Of a DNA stretch of 64,000 bases, positions 1-7,876 are shown in pieces. The stretch covers positions 159,109-223,108 of the forward strand of contig VGLJ01000001.1 in assembly GCA_016866775.1 (NCBI GenBank), read 5' to 3'. The notes beneath the pieces were generated by a model. It saw only the letters and a program-made list of their open reading frames with translations. It made no database searches and was not told the DNA's origin. The position numbers and the translations under genes are program-made. Position 1 is the first letter of the stretch. Every line of letters begins with the position of its first letter. This DNA is from Candidatus Rokuibacteriota bacterium. GTDB lineage: Bacteria > Methylomirabilota > Methylomirabilia > Rokubacteriales > CSP1-6.

Positions 1-2
1 CG

Positions 3-308
3 CGGAGCCTCGCGCTCTCGCTCGCCGCGCTCTGCGTGCTCGGCATGGCGGACGTGGTGAGCGTGGTGATCCGCTACTCGCTCGTGCAGCTCTCCACGCC
101 GGACATGATGCGCGGCCGGGTGAGCGCCGCCTTCTCGCTGTTCACCGGGACGTCGAACCAGCTCGGCGAGTTCCGCGCCGGCGTCACCGCCGCACTGCTC
201 GGCGTCGTTCCCGCGGTGCTGATCGGCGGCATCGGCACCATCGTGGTGGCGCTGGTGTGGATGGCCGCGTTCCCGGAGCTGCGGCGCATCCGCGCGTACG
301 ACACGTGA
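3..308 (+). CDS. MFS transporter, C-terminal fragment (EntS-like)
   Basis: Only the last 101 codons lie in the window; the frame is open at the left edge, so the start is outside. It reads as the final transmembrane segments of a major facilitator exporter. The loop PDMMRGRVSA followed by FTGTSNQLGEF is typical of the EntS-like (MFS_3) group, and two hydrophobic helices follow before a short charged tail. The substrate cannot be inferred. The gene stops 26 bases before the next coding region on the same strand, so the two may be cotranscribed. Confidence 0.75.
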   Translation, partial: RSLALSLAALCVLGMADVVSVVIRYSLVQLSTPDMMRGRVSAAFSLFTGTSNQLGEFRAGVTAALLGVVPAVLIGGIGTIVVALVWMAAFPELRRIRAYDT

Positions 309-334
309 CGGGCGCGTTTGGTATCGTCCCCGGC

Positions 335-1285
335 ATGCATCGGCGCCGCGTCCTCGCGCTCCTCTCCGCCGCCGCGCTGGTGCCCGGGCGGGCGCGCGCC
401 CAGTCCAGCGCACCGCGCGTCGGCTGCGTGAACCTGTCGAACCCTGAGCCGTACTGGACGTTCGTCCGCGAAGGCCTCCGTGACGCCGGCTACGTGGATG
501 GTCAGACGATTCGTCTCGAGTTCCGTTCGGCCGAAGGACGCCCGGACGTGCTCGCGCGCCATGTGGCCGAGCTCGTCGCCGCGCGCGTCGACGTGATGGT
601 CACCGTGCAGACGGCCGTCGCGAAGAGCGCCATGCAGGCGACGGCCGACATCCCGATCGTCTTCGTCGCGGCGAATCCGCTCGAGACGGGGATCGTGACG
701 AGCCTGAGCCGACCGGGTGGCAACGTGACCGGCGTGTCCACGACCGCCCTCGAGCTCACCGCGAAGACGCTGGAGCTGATGCGTGAGATCCTCCCGTCGC
801 TCCGCCGCGTCGCCGCGCTCGTGAACGCGGAAGATCTCGCCTTCAGCAAGCCATTCCTCGACCAGGTCGAGGCCGCCGGGCGCACGCTCGAGCTGGAGAT
901 CTTCCCAGCGGTCGTCCACGCCAGGGAGCTCGACGCCGCGTTCGAGCGGATCGTCAAGCAGCGGGCACAGGCGGTGATCGTGCATCCGGCCTTCCCACGC
1001 GAGCGCGTTCTCGCCCTCGCGCGCAGGCACCGCGTGCCGGCGATCGCCTCCAACGAGCCGTGGGCACGCGCTGGCGCCTTGATCTCGTACGCCGCCGTGG
1101 TGCGCGACTCGTGCCGCAAGGCCGCCGGGTACGTCGACCGCATCCTCAAGGGCGCGAGACCCGGCGATCTTCCGGTCCAGCAGCCAACGGAGTACGAGCT
1201 GATCGTCAACCGCAAGGCGGCGCGCGCGCTCGGGATCACGGTGCCACCGGCCGTGCTGTTGCGCGCGGCCCGGGTCATCGATTGA
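335..1285 (+). CDS. ABC-type solute-binding protein (ABC_sub_bind, COG2984 type)
   Basis: Predicted periplasmic binding protein of 316 aa. ATG 335 was chosen over the upstream in-frame start at 257 because it opens directly on a signal peptide: basic MHRRR, a short hydrophobic core, and probable cleavage after RARAQ. The mature part shows the family signature: GYVDGQTIRLEFR, then the VAELVAARVDVMV strand, IPIVFVAANPLETGIV and SLSRPGGNVTGVS. No permease or ATPase lies nearby, which is common for this family. It heads a plus-strand series with the M20 peptidase (21-base gap), Ldh2 enzyme and selenoprotein, so its ligand may be the substrate of those enzymes (inference). TATCGT sits 7 bases before the start and could be a -10 box of a leaderless transcript. 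Confidence 0.88.
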   Translation: MHRRRVLALLSAAALVPGRARAQSSAPRVGCVNLSNPEPYWTFVREGLRDAGYVDGQTIRLEFRSAEGRPDVLARHVAELVAARVDVMVTVQTAVAKSAMQATADIPIVFVAANPLETGIVTSLSRPGGNVTGVSTTALELTAKTLELMREILPSLRRVAALVNAEDLAFSKPFLDQVEAAGRTLELEIFPAVVHARELDAAFERIVKQRAQAVIVHPAFPRERVLALARRHRVPAIASNEPWARAGALISYAAVVRDSCRKAAGYVDRILKGARPGDLPVQQPTEYELIVNRKAARALGITVPPAVLLRAARVID

Positions 1286-1306
1286 GCGCATGTTAGGCTG
1301 ACGCGC

Positions 1307-2761
1307 ATGCCCGACTGGACCGCATTCGATCGCACGTTGACCGCGCGCCGGCGCGCGATCGTCGAGAGCTTCGGGGAGCTCGTGCGCCTCGAATCCGTGA
1401 GCCAGGAGCCCGCGAAGGTGCGCGCGACCGGCGAGTGGCTCGCGAACGAGCTGCGCGCACGGAAGCTCGACGGGCGTGTGCTCGAGACCGGCGGCAATCC
1501 CGCGGTGTTCGGCGAGCGCCGCGTGGCCGGCGCGACGCGCACCGTCCTGCTCTACTGCCACTACGACACCAAGCCGATTCCACTGAACGGCTGGCTGCAG
1601 CCGAACCCGATCGAGCCGGTCTTCCGTCGCGGCCTCGCCGAGGACGGCGTGCCCGAGACACCGCTCGGGGCGATCGCGGACGACCAGCTCGGCGACTTCC
1701 GGATGTACGCGCGCGGCACGTCGGACGACAAGGGCCCGATCTGGTGCCATCTGCAGGCGCTCGCGATCATGGACGCGATCGGGCTCGCCCCGCGCGTGAA
1801 CGTGAAGCTGATCTTCGACGGCGAGGAGGAGATCGGCAGCCCGTTCTTCGGCGCGTTCTGCGAGAAGCAGCGGGAGCTGCTTGCGGCGGACGTGTGCCTC
1901 ATCACCGACGGCCCGAAGCACGCGAGCGGCCGGCCGACGATCGCGGGCGGCGCGCGCGGTGTCGGCTCCGTCACGCTGGAGCTCGAGGCCGCACGGCGCG
2001 ATCTGCACTCCGGCAACTTCGCGGTCCCGAATCCCGCCTGGAAGCTCAACGGGCTGCTCGCCTCGATGGCGACGCCCGATGGCGTCCCGCTCATCGAAGG
2101 CTTCGAGGCGGATGTCGCCCCGCCGACGGCGGCCGAGAAGACGATGATGGCCGCGCTGCCGTTCGATCGCGCGGCGCTCGAGAAGGACGTCGGCGTGAAG
2201 GTGCCGGAGGACTTCCTCGACCGCACCATGTTCCATCCGACGCTGACGATCCGCGGGCTGCAGAGCGGCTTCTTCGGCAAGGAAGCCAACACGATCATTC
2301 CGCACAAGGCGACGGTCCTGCTCGAGGTGCGGATGGTGAAGAACATGCGCTGGGAGAAGATCGTCGCGCGCGTGCTCGACCACATCCGCGGCCAGGGCTT
2401 CACGGTGATCGACGATCCGAAGGCGCCCCTGCCCGACGAGCTGCGCGGCAAGGCCGTGCGCGTGATCTCGAAGAGCGGCTACGACCCCGCGAAGACGTCG
2501 CTCGAGCTGCCGGTGAGCCGCGAGATCATCGCGACCATCGAGCGCGCGCACGCGGGCGAGCCCGCCGTCCTGATGCCGACGCTCGGCGGCAGCGTGCCGA
2601 TCTTCGCGTTCACCGATATCTTGAAATTGCCGACGCTCATCGTTCCCTACGCGAACGCCAACAACCGCCAGCACAGTCCCAACGAGCACCTGCGCCTCGA
2701 CCACCTCTTCCAGGGTGTCAGGACGACGGCGCAGCTGCTGCAGGATCTCGGAGGCTCATGA
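1307..2761 (+). CDS. M20 family metallopeptidase / amidohydrolase (ArgE-DapE-CPG2 type)
   Basis: 484 aa, full length for the family. M20 enzymes are cytosolic di-zinc hydrolases of amide bonds in dipeptides or N-acyl amino acids. Visible motifs: YCHYDTKP (metal His and Asp), ARGTSDDKGP (bridging Asp), FDGEEEIGSP (catalytic Glu and metal Glu), a GARGVG...RRDLHSGNF stretch leading into the dimerisation domain, and NRQHSPNEH near the C-terminus (metal His). The length and the long insert resemble dipeptidase-like members rather than ArgE or DapE. The stop overlaps the start of the Ldh2 gene (ATGA arrangement), so the two are translationally coupled. The exact substrate is unknown. Confidence 0.9.
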   Translation: MPDWTAFDRTLTARRRAIVESFGELVRLESVSQEPAKVRATGEWLANELRARKLDGRVLETGGNPAVFGERRVAGATRTVLLYCHYDTKPIPLNGWLQPNPIEPVFRRGLAEDGVPETPLGAIADDQLGDFRMYARGTSDDKGPIWCHLQALAIMDAIGLAPRVNVKLIFDGEEEIGSPFFGAFCEKQRELLAADVCLITDGPKHASGRPTIAGGARGVGSVTLELEAARRDLHSGNFAVPNPAWKLNGLLASMATPDGVPLIEGFEADVAPPTAAEKTMMAALPFDRAALEKDVGVKVPEDFLDRTMFHPTLTIRGLQSGFFGKEANTIIPHKATVLLEVRMVKNMRWEKIVARVLDHIRGQGFTVIDDPKAPLPDELRGKAVRVISKSGYDPAKTSLELPVSREIIATIERAHAGEPAVLMPTLGGSVPIFAFTDILKLPTLIVPYANANNRQHSPNEHLRLDHLFQGVRTTAQLLQDLGGS

Positions 2762-3843
2762 TGCGCGTGCCGTCGAAGCACATCCACGAGCAGCTCGCGA
2801 CCGTCTTCCGCGCGTGGGGCATGTCCAACGCGCACGCCGAGACCACCGCGCAGATGATGGTGGAGACCGACCTCCGCGGCGTCGACTCGCACGGGATCTC
2901 GATGCTCCCCACGTACGATCAGGAGTTCCGCGCGGGCCGCCTGAACATGAAGCCGGTCTACACGACCGTGCGCGAGACCGTGGCCACCGCGCTGATCGAT
3001 GCCGACGCGTCGCTCGGCCATCCGGTGTCCGTGTACGGAATGAACCTCGCCGTCGACAAGTGTCTGCAGGCGGGCGTCGGGATCGTCACCGTGTTCAACT
3101 CGCACCACTTCGGCGCCGCCGGCTGTTACTCGCGGATCGCCGCGGATCGCGGGGTGATCGGCATGGTGACCGCCTCCACGCGCGGCGTGACGATGGTGCC
3201 GACCTTCGCCGCCGAGCCCGTGCTCGGCACGAATCCCCTCGCCTTCGCAGCGCCGGCGAAACGCAACGAGCCGTTCCAGCTCGACATGGCGACGACCACG
3301 GTCGCCGCCGGCAAGGTGAAGGTCTACAAGCTCAATCACAAGCCGCTGCCGCCCGGCTGGGTCGTGGACGAGGACGGCAAGACCGTGACCGACGAGACGC
3401 AGGCGTTCGGCTACGTCTTCGACAAGAAGGATGGCGGCATCACGCCGCTCGGCGGCACGCGGGATGCCGGCAGCCACAAGGGCTACGGGCTCGCGATGAT
3501 GGTTCACATCCTCGGTGGCGCGCTCTCGGGCGCGTCGTTCTCGCCGATCCGCAACCGGACGCAGAAGCCGCCCGACCCGCACAACATCGGCCACTTCTTC
3601 ATGGCGATCGATCCCAAGGCGTTCAGGGAGCCGGGCGCCTTCGAGAACGACCTCGACCAGGTGATCGACATCCTGCACGGCGCCAAGCGCGCCGATCCGA
3701 ATCAGCCGGTGCTCGTCGCCGGCGATCCCGAGATGCTCACGAAAGCGGAACGCCTCGAGCAGGGCGTGCCGGTCCCCGACGATCTGATGGCGCAGCTGCG
3801 CGCGGTCGCGGATCGCGCGCAGGTGCCGTTCGTGCTCGCGTAG
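2758..3843 (+). CDS. Ldh2 family malate/L-lactate/ureidoglycolate-type dehydrogenase
   Basis: 361 aa. This family (PF02615) reduces or oxidises 2-hydroxy/2-keto acids with NAD(P) using a fold unlike the classic Rossmann dehydrogenases. Seen: DLRGVDSHGISMLP (catalytic His region), FNSHHFGAAGCYS, NPLAFAAP, LDMATTTVAAGKV and AGSHKGYGLAMMV, all hallmark blocks in the usual order. Two ATG codons at 2758 and 2761 are possible; 2758 gives the ATGA overlap with the peptidase. Family members also act on delta-1-pyrroline-2-carboxylate and ureidoglycolate, so the substrate is open. Fifteen bases separate it from the selenoprotein, with AAAGGGG as ribosome site between them. Confidence 0.9.
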   Translation: MMRVPSKHIHEQLATVFRAWGMSNAHAETTAQMMVETDLRGVDSHGISMLPTYDQEFRAGRLNMKPVYTTVRETVATALIDADASLGHPVSVYGMNLAVDKCLQAGVGIVTVFNSHHFGAAGCYSRIAADRGVIGMVTASTRGVTMVPTFAAEPVLGTNPLAFAAPAKRNEPFQLDMATTTVAAGKVKVYKLNHKPLPPGWVVDEDGKTVTDETQAFGYVFDKKDGGITPLGGTRDAGSHKGYGLAMMVHILGGALSGASFSPIRNRTQKPPDPHNIGHFFMAIDPKAFREPGAFENDLDQVIDILHGAKRADPNQPVLVAGDPEMLTKAERLEQGVPVPDDLMAQLRAVADRAQVPFVLA

Positions 3844-3858
3844 AAAGGGGTTTGACGC

Positions 3859-4374
3859 ATGAAGCTCTACGATCCCACCGCCGAGCCGCGCGCGATCACC
3901 GCGCAGCTCGCGCCGCGCCTCGCCACCCTGCAGGGCAAGCGCGTCGCCATCCTCGACAACGGCAAGGCGAACGCGGGCACGCTGATGCTCGCGGTCGCGA
4001 AGATCCTCAAGGAACGCTACGGCGTCACGGACGTCGTCAAGCGCGAGAAGCCCGTCGCCGGGCCACCGAAGCCCGAGGTGCTCGACGCCCTCGCGCAGTG
4101 CGACTTCGCGCTGGTCGGGAGCGCGGACTGAGGGTCCTGCACGTCGTGGAGTATCCACGGCTCGATCATGCTGGAGCAGCGCGGCGTTCCGACGGCGACC
4201 ATGGGGACGTTCGAGTTCGAGCAGCTCGCGAAGCTGGAGGCGAAGAACCGCGGCATCGAGGCGCTGCCGCTGGCGCTCATTCCGCATCCGCTCGGCGGCA
4301 TCCACGACGATGAAGTGGTTCGCAAGGCGGACCTCGCGCTCGAAGCGGTCCTGAAGGCGGTGCTCACATCATGA
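3859..4374 (+). CDS. UGSC family selenoprotein (UGA-91 read as selenocysteine)
   Basis: 171 aa if UGA at 4129-4131 is decoded as selenocysteine. Without recoding the frame would end after 90 residues (..CDFALVGSAD). The same frame continues immediately as GSCTSWSIHGSIMLEQRG for 80 more codons to a TGA at 4372, giving the motif D-U-G-S-C-T-S, the defining motif of UGSC family (seleno)proteins, whose homologues may carry Cys instead. The early part (GKRVAILDNGKANAGTLM) looks like an alpha/beta Rossmann-like fold with U at the end of a central strand, so a redox role is likely. A hairpin matching the bacterial SECIS rules follows the UGA. It lies between the Ldh2 gene and a partner it overlaps by 4 bases (ATGA). 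Sec synthesis genes are not in the window. Confidence 0.92.
4129..4161 (+). promoter_or_regulatory. Selenocysteine UGA codon and putative bacterial SECIS hairpin
   Basis: UGA occupies 4129-4131. Bases 4143-4150 (GTCGTGGA) pair with 4154-4161 (TCCACGGC) through eight consecutive pairs, one of them G-U, closing a 3-base loop GTA at 4151-4153. The loop begins 20 bases after the UGA, and its first base is G. As I recall the bSECISearch criteria (apical loop 16-37 bases after UGA, a G among the first two loop bases, a short stable upper stem), this fits. SelB would bind it to deliver Sec-tRNA. Confidence 0.8.
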
Positions 4375-5474
4375 GCGACACGCTCGGTCCCGCCGCGGCG
4401 ACGTTCGAGTTCCGCGGCGGGTACGAGGACGTCGACGCGCACTACCAGGAGCGCGGGTGGACGGACGGATTACCGATCGTCCCGCCGACCGAGGAGCGCG
4501 TGCAGGCGTTCCTCCGGTGGACGGATCGCGATCCGCGCGAGATCGTCGGCGTGCTGCCGCCGCGGCAGGGCGAAGCGACGATAGAAAAGCTCGCGGTCAA
4601 CGCGGTGATGGCCGGCTGCAAGCCGGAGTACCTCCCGGTCGTCATCACCGCCATCGAGGCGCTGGCCGATCCCGTGTTCAATCTCGACTCGGTGCAAGCG
4701 ACCACGCACCCGGTGGCGCCGCTCATCGTCGTGAACGGCCCCATCGCGCGCGAGCTCGAGATCAACGCCGGCGAAAACGCGTTCGGCCAGGGCTTCCGCG
4801 CGAACGTCACCATCGGGCGCGCGGTGCGCCTCGTGCTGATGAACGTCGGCGGCGGGCTGCCGGGCGTCGGCGACCGCGCGACGCAGGGCAGCCCGGCGAA
4901 GCTCGCGTACTGCGTGGCGGAGAACGAGGCGGAGAGCCCGTGGGAGCCGCTGCACGTCGAGGCCGGGCTGCCGGCGGACGCGAGCACGGTCACCACGTTC
5001 GGCTGCGAAGGCCCGCACAACATCCAGGATCACCACAGCAACACGGCGCGGGGGATCCTGCTGACCGTGGCCGGTGCGATGGGTCAGGCCGGAAGCAACA
5101 ACCTGCTCGCGCGGGGGTGGCCGCTCCTCTCCTTCGGGCCGGAGCACGCCGCAACGGTCGCGAAGGAAGGCTTCACCAAGGCACAGGTGAAGGAGTTCCT
5201 CTTCGAGCACGCGCGGTATCCGCTGGCGAAGCTGGGGCGCGAGTACCAGCACGCGCAGCTCGCACGCCACGACGTCCCCGATCGTCCGGACACGATGGTG
5301 CCGATCGTGCGCAAGGCCGAGGACATCAGCATCATCGTCGCCGGCGGCGCCGGCAAGCACTCGTGCTGGCAGCCGACGTTCGGAGACGGCACGCGCCCCA
5401 CCCGACGGGTGATCGCGCGTCGCGACGGTACGCCGATCCGCCGGGTGACCGACCTCAGGCGCTCGTCAGCGTGA
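4371..5474 (+). CDS. Partner protein of the UGSC selenoprotein, function unknown
   Basis: 367 aa, soluble, no signal peptide. It starts at ATG 4371 inside the end of the selenoprotein gene (ATGA overlap), which argues for stoichiometric, coupled synthesis. Recognisable blocks: YQERGWTDGLPIVPPTEERV near the N-terminus, VNAVMAGCKPEYLPVVITA, VNGPIARELEINAG, NVGGGLPGVGDRATQGSPAK, and GGAGKHSCWQPTFG near the C-terminus. Cysteines at MAGCKPEY, TTFGCEGPH and KHSCWQP are candidates for thiol chemistry with the selenocysteine. I do not know a described reaction for this family. The C-terminal 9 bases overlap the convergent TPR gene. Confidence 0.8.
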   Translation: MSDTLGPAAATFEFRGGYEDVDAHYQERGWTDGLPIVPPTEERVQAFLRWTDRDPREIVGVLPPRQGEATIEKLAVNAVMAGCKPEYLPVVITAIEALADPVFNLDSVQATTHPVAPLIVVNGPIARELEINAGENAFGQGFRANVTIGRAVRLVLMNVGGGLPGVGDRATQGSPAKLAYCVAENEAESPWEPLHVEAGLPADASTVTTFGCEGPHNIQDHHSNTARGILLTVAGAMGQAGSNNLLARGWPLLSFGPEHAATVAKEGFTKAQVKEFLFEHARYPLAKLGREYQHAQLARHDVPDRPDTMVPIVRKAEDISIIVAGGAGKHSCWQPTFGDGTRPTRRVIARRDGTPIRRVTDLRRSSA

Positions 5475-5972
5475 CGTCTTCCGCGACGTCTCGTACACCT
5501 CGATCGCCTTCTTGAGATCGCGATACTCCTCGCACGAGAAGAAGCAGAGCTTGTCGAGCCTGGCGGGGTGCTCCTTCGCCTTCGGCAGGTCGTTGAGCAT
5601 CAGGTACGCCTCGCCGATGTACTCGTGCGCGCCCCGATGCTTCGGGTCGAGCGCCAGCGCTTTCTGATAGATGGGGATCGACGCGGCCGGGTCGCCGTTC
5701 TTTCGGACGGCGTAGCCGAGCCAGTTGTACGCGTTCGCGTTGCTGCCGTCGCGCTTCACGACGCCTTCGAGCAGCGGGATCGCGGCGGCGAACTGCTTGG
5801 CCTCGATCGCCTTCACGGCTTTCGCATAGTCGGGATCCTCGGGCTTGCCGGACGGCACGCCGCCGCGCTCGGACGACGGCGGGTCGCCGGCCGCCGGTGC
5901 GTGCGACGCGAGGACAGCCGCCGTGATCCCGAGGGCCAGAACGATTGCCAGCGTTCGCAGCGCCGTCTTCAT
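5466..5972 (-). CDS. Secreted tetratricopeptide-repeat protein
   Basis: 168 aa. It begins with a signal peptide (MKTALRTLAIVLALGITAAV, cleavage probably after the following ASHA), then a Pro/Ser-rich linker. Residues about 50-120 form two to three TPR units: YAKAVKAIEAKQFAAAIPLL, NAYNWLGYAVRKNGDPAASI, GAHEYIGEAYLMLNDLPKAK. The C-terminal helix holds a Cys pair (CFFSC) that could form a disulfide or bind a cofactor outside the cytoplasm. TPR proteins are scaffolds; no partner can be named. It converges with the upstream plus-strand operon and is divergent from the YdjM-like gene 23 bases away. Confidence 0.85.
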   Translation of the reverse strand: MKTALRTLAIVLALGITAAVLASHAPAAGDPPSSERGGVPSGKPEDPDYAKAVKAIEAKQFAAAIPLLEGVVKRDGSNANAYNWLGYAVRKNGDPAASIPIYQKALALDPKHRGAHEYIGEAYLMLNDLPKAKEHPARLDKLCFFSCEEYRDLKKAIEVYETSRKTSR

Positions 5973-5995
5973 CGGGGCCTCCCGTGCCGACCATC

Positions 5996-6502
5996 ATGAC
6001 GCACGCCGTCGTGGGCGTAACGCTGGGAACCCTGGCGCCGTTCCCGCGGCGCCGGCTCTTCTGGGTAGCGTCGGCCGTCATACCGATGGTGCCCGACTTC
6101 GACGTCATCGGCTTGCCGCTCGGCGTGCCGTTCCTTTCGATGTGGGGCCACCGTGGCATCAGCCACTCGCTCTTCGGCGCGCTCGTGCTGGGCCTCGGCG
6201 CCGCGGGACTCGCCGCGCGCGTGCTCGGAGCGCGACGGCTTCCACTGACGCTCTACTTCGCGGCGATCACGGCCACGCACGGCGTGCTCGACGCGTTGAC
6301 CACCGGCGGCCCGGGCGTCGCGTTCTTCGCGCCCTTCGACGACACGCGGTACTTCTTCCCCTGGCGGCCGATCCCCGTGTCGCCGCTTCCGAGACACTTC
6401 TTCACGGCGTGGGGCTGGTACGTCGTGCGCTCCGAGATGGCGCTCGTCTGGGTGCCGTCGCTCGCGATCGCGCTGATCGGACTCAGGCGCCGCCGCGCGT
6501 GA
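5996..6502 (+). CDS. YdjM/YfhO-type membrane-bound metal-dependent hydrolase
   Basis: 168 aa from ATG 5996; the open frame from 5945 adds residues without homology-like character. It is an integral membrane protein of the PF04307 family. Conserved features seen: MTHAVVGVTLG start, SAVIPMVPDFDVIG (Asp pair), WGHRGISHSLFGALVLG (His-x5-His signature) and THGVLDALTTGG (His-x3-Asp). About four transmembrane helices. The physiological substrate of the family is uncertain. The 3' end overlaps the convergent dehydrogenase by 20 bases. Confidence 0.88.
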   Translation: MTHAVVGVTLGTLAPFPRRRLFWVASAVIPMVPDFDVIGLPLGVPFLSMWGHRGISHSLFGALVLGLGAAGLAARVLGARRLPLTLYFAAITATHGVLDALTTGGPGVAFFAPFDDTRYFFPWRPIPVSPLPRHFFTAWGWYVVRSEMALVWVPSLAIALIGLRRRRA

Positions 6503-7532
6503 CGTCGATCGTGGCGCCGGTGCGCCACGGCTCGACGAGGATCTTCGCGTGACGCTCCGGTGACGCGAGCGCGTCGAACGCGGCCGCCACTCCGTCGACT
6601 CCCACCTTGCCGGTGACGAGCGGCGCCGCCGGCAGCGCGCCCTCGGCGATGTGGCGCAGCGTCGCCGCGAACTCGGCGGCGTCGTAGCCGAGGACGAACT
6701 GCAGGCTCAGCTCCTTGCTGATGCCGCGCAGCGGGTGAATGGTGTCGGGCTCCATGCACACGCCGACGATGACGACCCGCGTGCCGCGCGACGCGCCGGC
6801 CATGATCCGGTCGATGACACCCGGCACGCCGACGCATTCGAAGACCACGGTCGCCTCGCGCCAGCGCGCGGTCGGCACCTCGGGCGCCGGATCGATCACC
6901 TCGTCGGCCCCGAGCGCGGCCGCGAGCTCGCGCCGGCGCGGCGAGAAATCGGCGGCGACGATCGGCCGCACGTCCTGCAGGCGCAGCGCCGCGATCACCG
7001 CGAGGCCGACGGGCCCGCAGCCGACGACGAGCGCCTTGTCGCCGGACGCGAGCCGCGCCTTGTTGACGGCGTGCAGCCCGACCGCCATCGGCTCGGTGAG
7101 CGCGGCGCGCTCCGTCGCGAGCCCGTTCGGCACCTCGAGCAGCAAGGCCTCGGTCAGCCGCATGTATTCGGCGTAGCCCCCGGGGTGATCGTTCGAGTAG
7201 CCGATCGTCTGCCGCCCTTCGGGGCGCTGGAGCATCGGCATCGAGCAGACGCGCGTCCCCGTCTTCAGACGCCGCTCCGTGCGCGGTCCGTGGTCGACGA
7301 TCTCCGCGCAGAATTCGTGGCCCATGACGATGTCGCGGCCGAGATCGGCGATGCGGGTCCCGTCGGGGCGGAGGTAGTTCTCGAAGAACCGCTCGGCGTG
7401 CTTCAGCGCGTGGAGGTCGGAGCCGCAGATTCCGCACGCGAGGGTCTTCACCAGGACCTCGCCCGGCCCCGGCTCGGGCGCCGGCATGTCGGCGACGACC
7501 AGCCGCCGGTCGCGGACGACGGCGGCTCTCAT
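6483..7532 (-). CDS. Zinc-type alcohol/threonine dehydrogenase (MDR superfamily)
   Basis: 349 aa, medium-chain dehydrogenase. Catalytic zinc site: TLACGICGSDLH (Cys), MGHEFCAE (His-Glu). NAD(P)-binding motif VVGCGPVGLAVIA, followed by an acidic or neutral strand end AADFSPRR, so the cofactor preference is unclear. The lobe that normally carries four structural-zinc cysteines instead reads VCSMPMLQRPEGRQ, so the structural zinc appears absent. Its start overlaps the stop of the cupin gene (ATGA, 7529-7532), so the two form a translationally coupled pair. Substrate unknown. Confidence 0.9.
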   Translation of the reverse strand: MRAAVVRDRRLVVADMPAPEPGPGEVLVKTLACGICGSDLHALKHAERFFENYLRPDGTRIADLGRDIVMGHEFCAEIVDHGPRTERRLKTGTRVCSMPMLQRPEGRQTIGYSNDHPGGYAEYMRLTEALLLEVPNGLATERAALTEPMAVGLHAVNKARLASGDKALVVGCGPVGLAVIAALRLQDVRPIVAADFSPRRRELAAALGADEVIDPAPEVPTARWREATVVFECVGVPGVIDRIMAGASRGTRVVIVGVCMEPDTIHPLRGISKELSLQFVLGYDAAEFAATLRHIAEGALPAAPLVTGKVGVDGVAAAFDALASPERHAKILVEPWRTGATIDVTRGGA

Positions 7533-7828
7533 GCGCGTCTCCCGGGTGAGGATTTGATCTCCACTTCGACGAAGACGATCTCACGCGCCGTCTCGTTTCG
7601 CACGTCGTGCTCGACGCCGGCCTTGCGAAAGTACGACCGGCCCGCGGTGAGCGGCGCCTCGCTGCGCCCCGCGGCGGCCACGATCGTCAACACGCCTGTC
7701 GTCATCGGCACCACGACGTAATCGTACTCGTGGCGATGGTGACCGGTCGCGCTCCCGGGTGGAAGACGCCACTCGGTCACGCGCGCCTCGGGCGTGTCGC
7801 TCTGAACTGTCGGAACGGCGTCTGCCAT
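7529..7828 (-). CDS. Small cupin protein
   Basis: 99 aa single-domain cupin. Metal-binding set: GSATGHHRHEYDYVV (His, His, Glu of the first cupin motif) and a second motif around KAGVEHDVRNET. ATG 7828 chosen as the only methionine ahead of the fold. It is the first gene of the pair with the zinc dehydrogenase. Small cupins of this sort serve as isomerases, dioxygenases or sensors; nothing visible decides between them. The preceding 48 bases to the divergent gene at 7877 must hold promoters for both directions. Confidence 0.85.
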   Translation of the reverse strand: MADAVPTVQSDTPEARVTEWRLPPGSATGHHRHEYDYVVVPMTTGVLTIVAAAGRSEAPLTAGRSYFRKAGVEHDVRNETAREIVFVEVEIKSSPGRRA

Positions 7829-7876
7829 GGGACCTCCGCGAGGAACAGTGAGGGCGTAGTATCGCCTCGGACTGCC

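Noticed and set aside
74..2704. Very long open frame on the minus strand (876 codons) opposite the first genes
   Set aside because: Antisense shadow of real plus-strand genes in GC-rich DNA. Composition is Arg/His/Asp-rich with no motif, and it spans several genes with recognisable families.
4129..4131. UGA as a nonsense mutation making a pseudogene
   Set aside because: The UGA falls exactly on the U of the UGSC motif and is followed by a suitable hairpin, and coding continues without other lesions.
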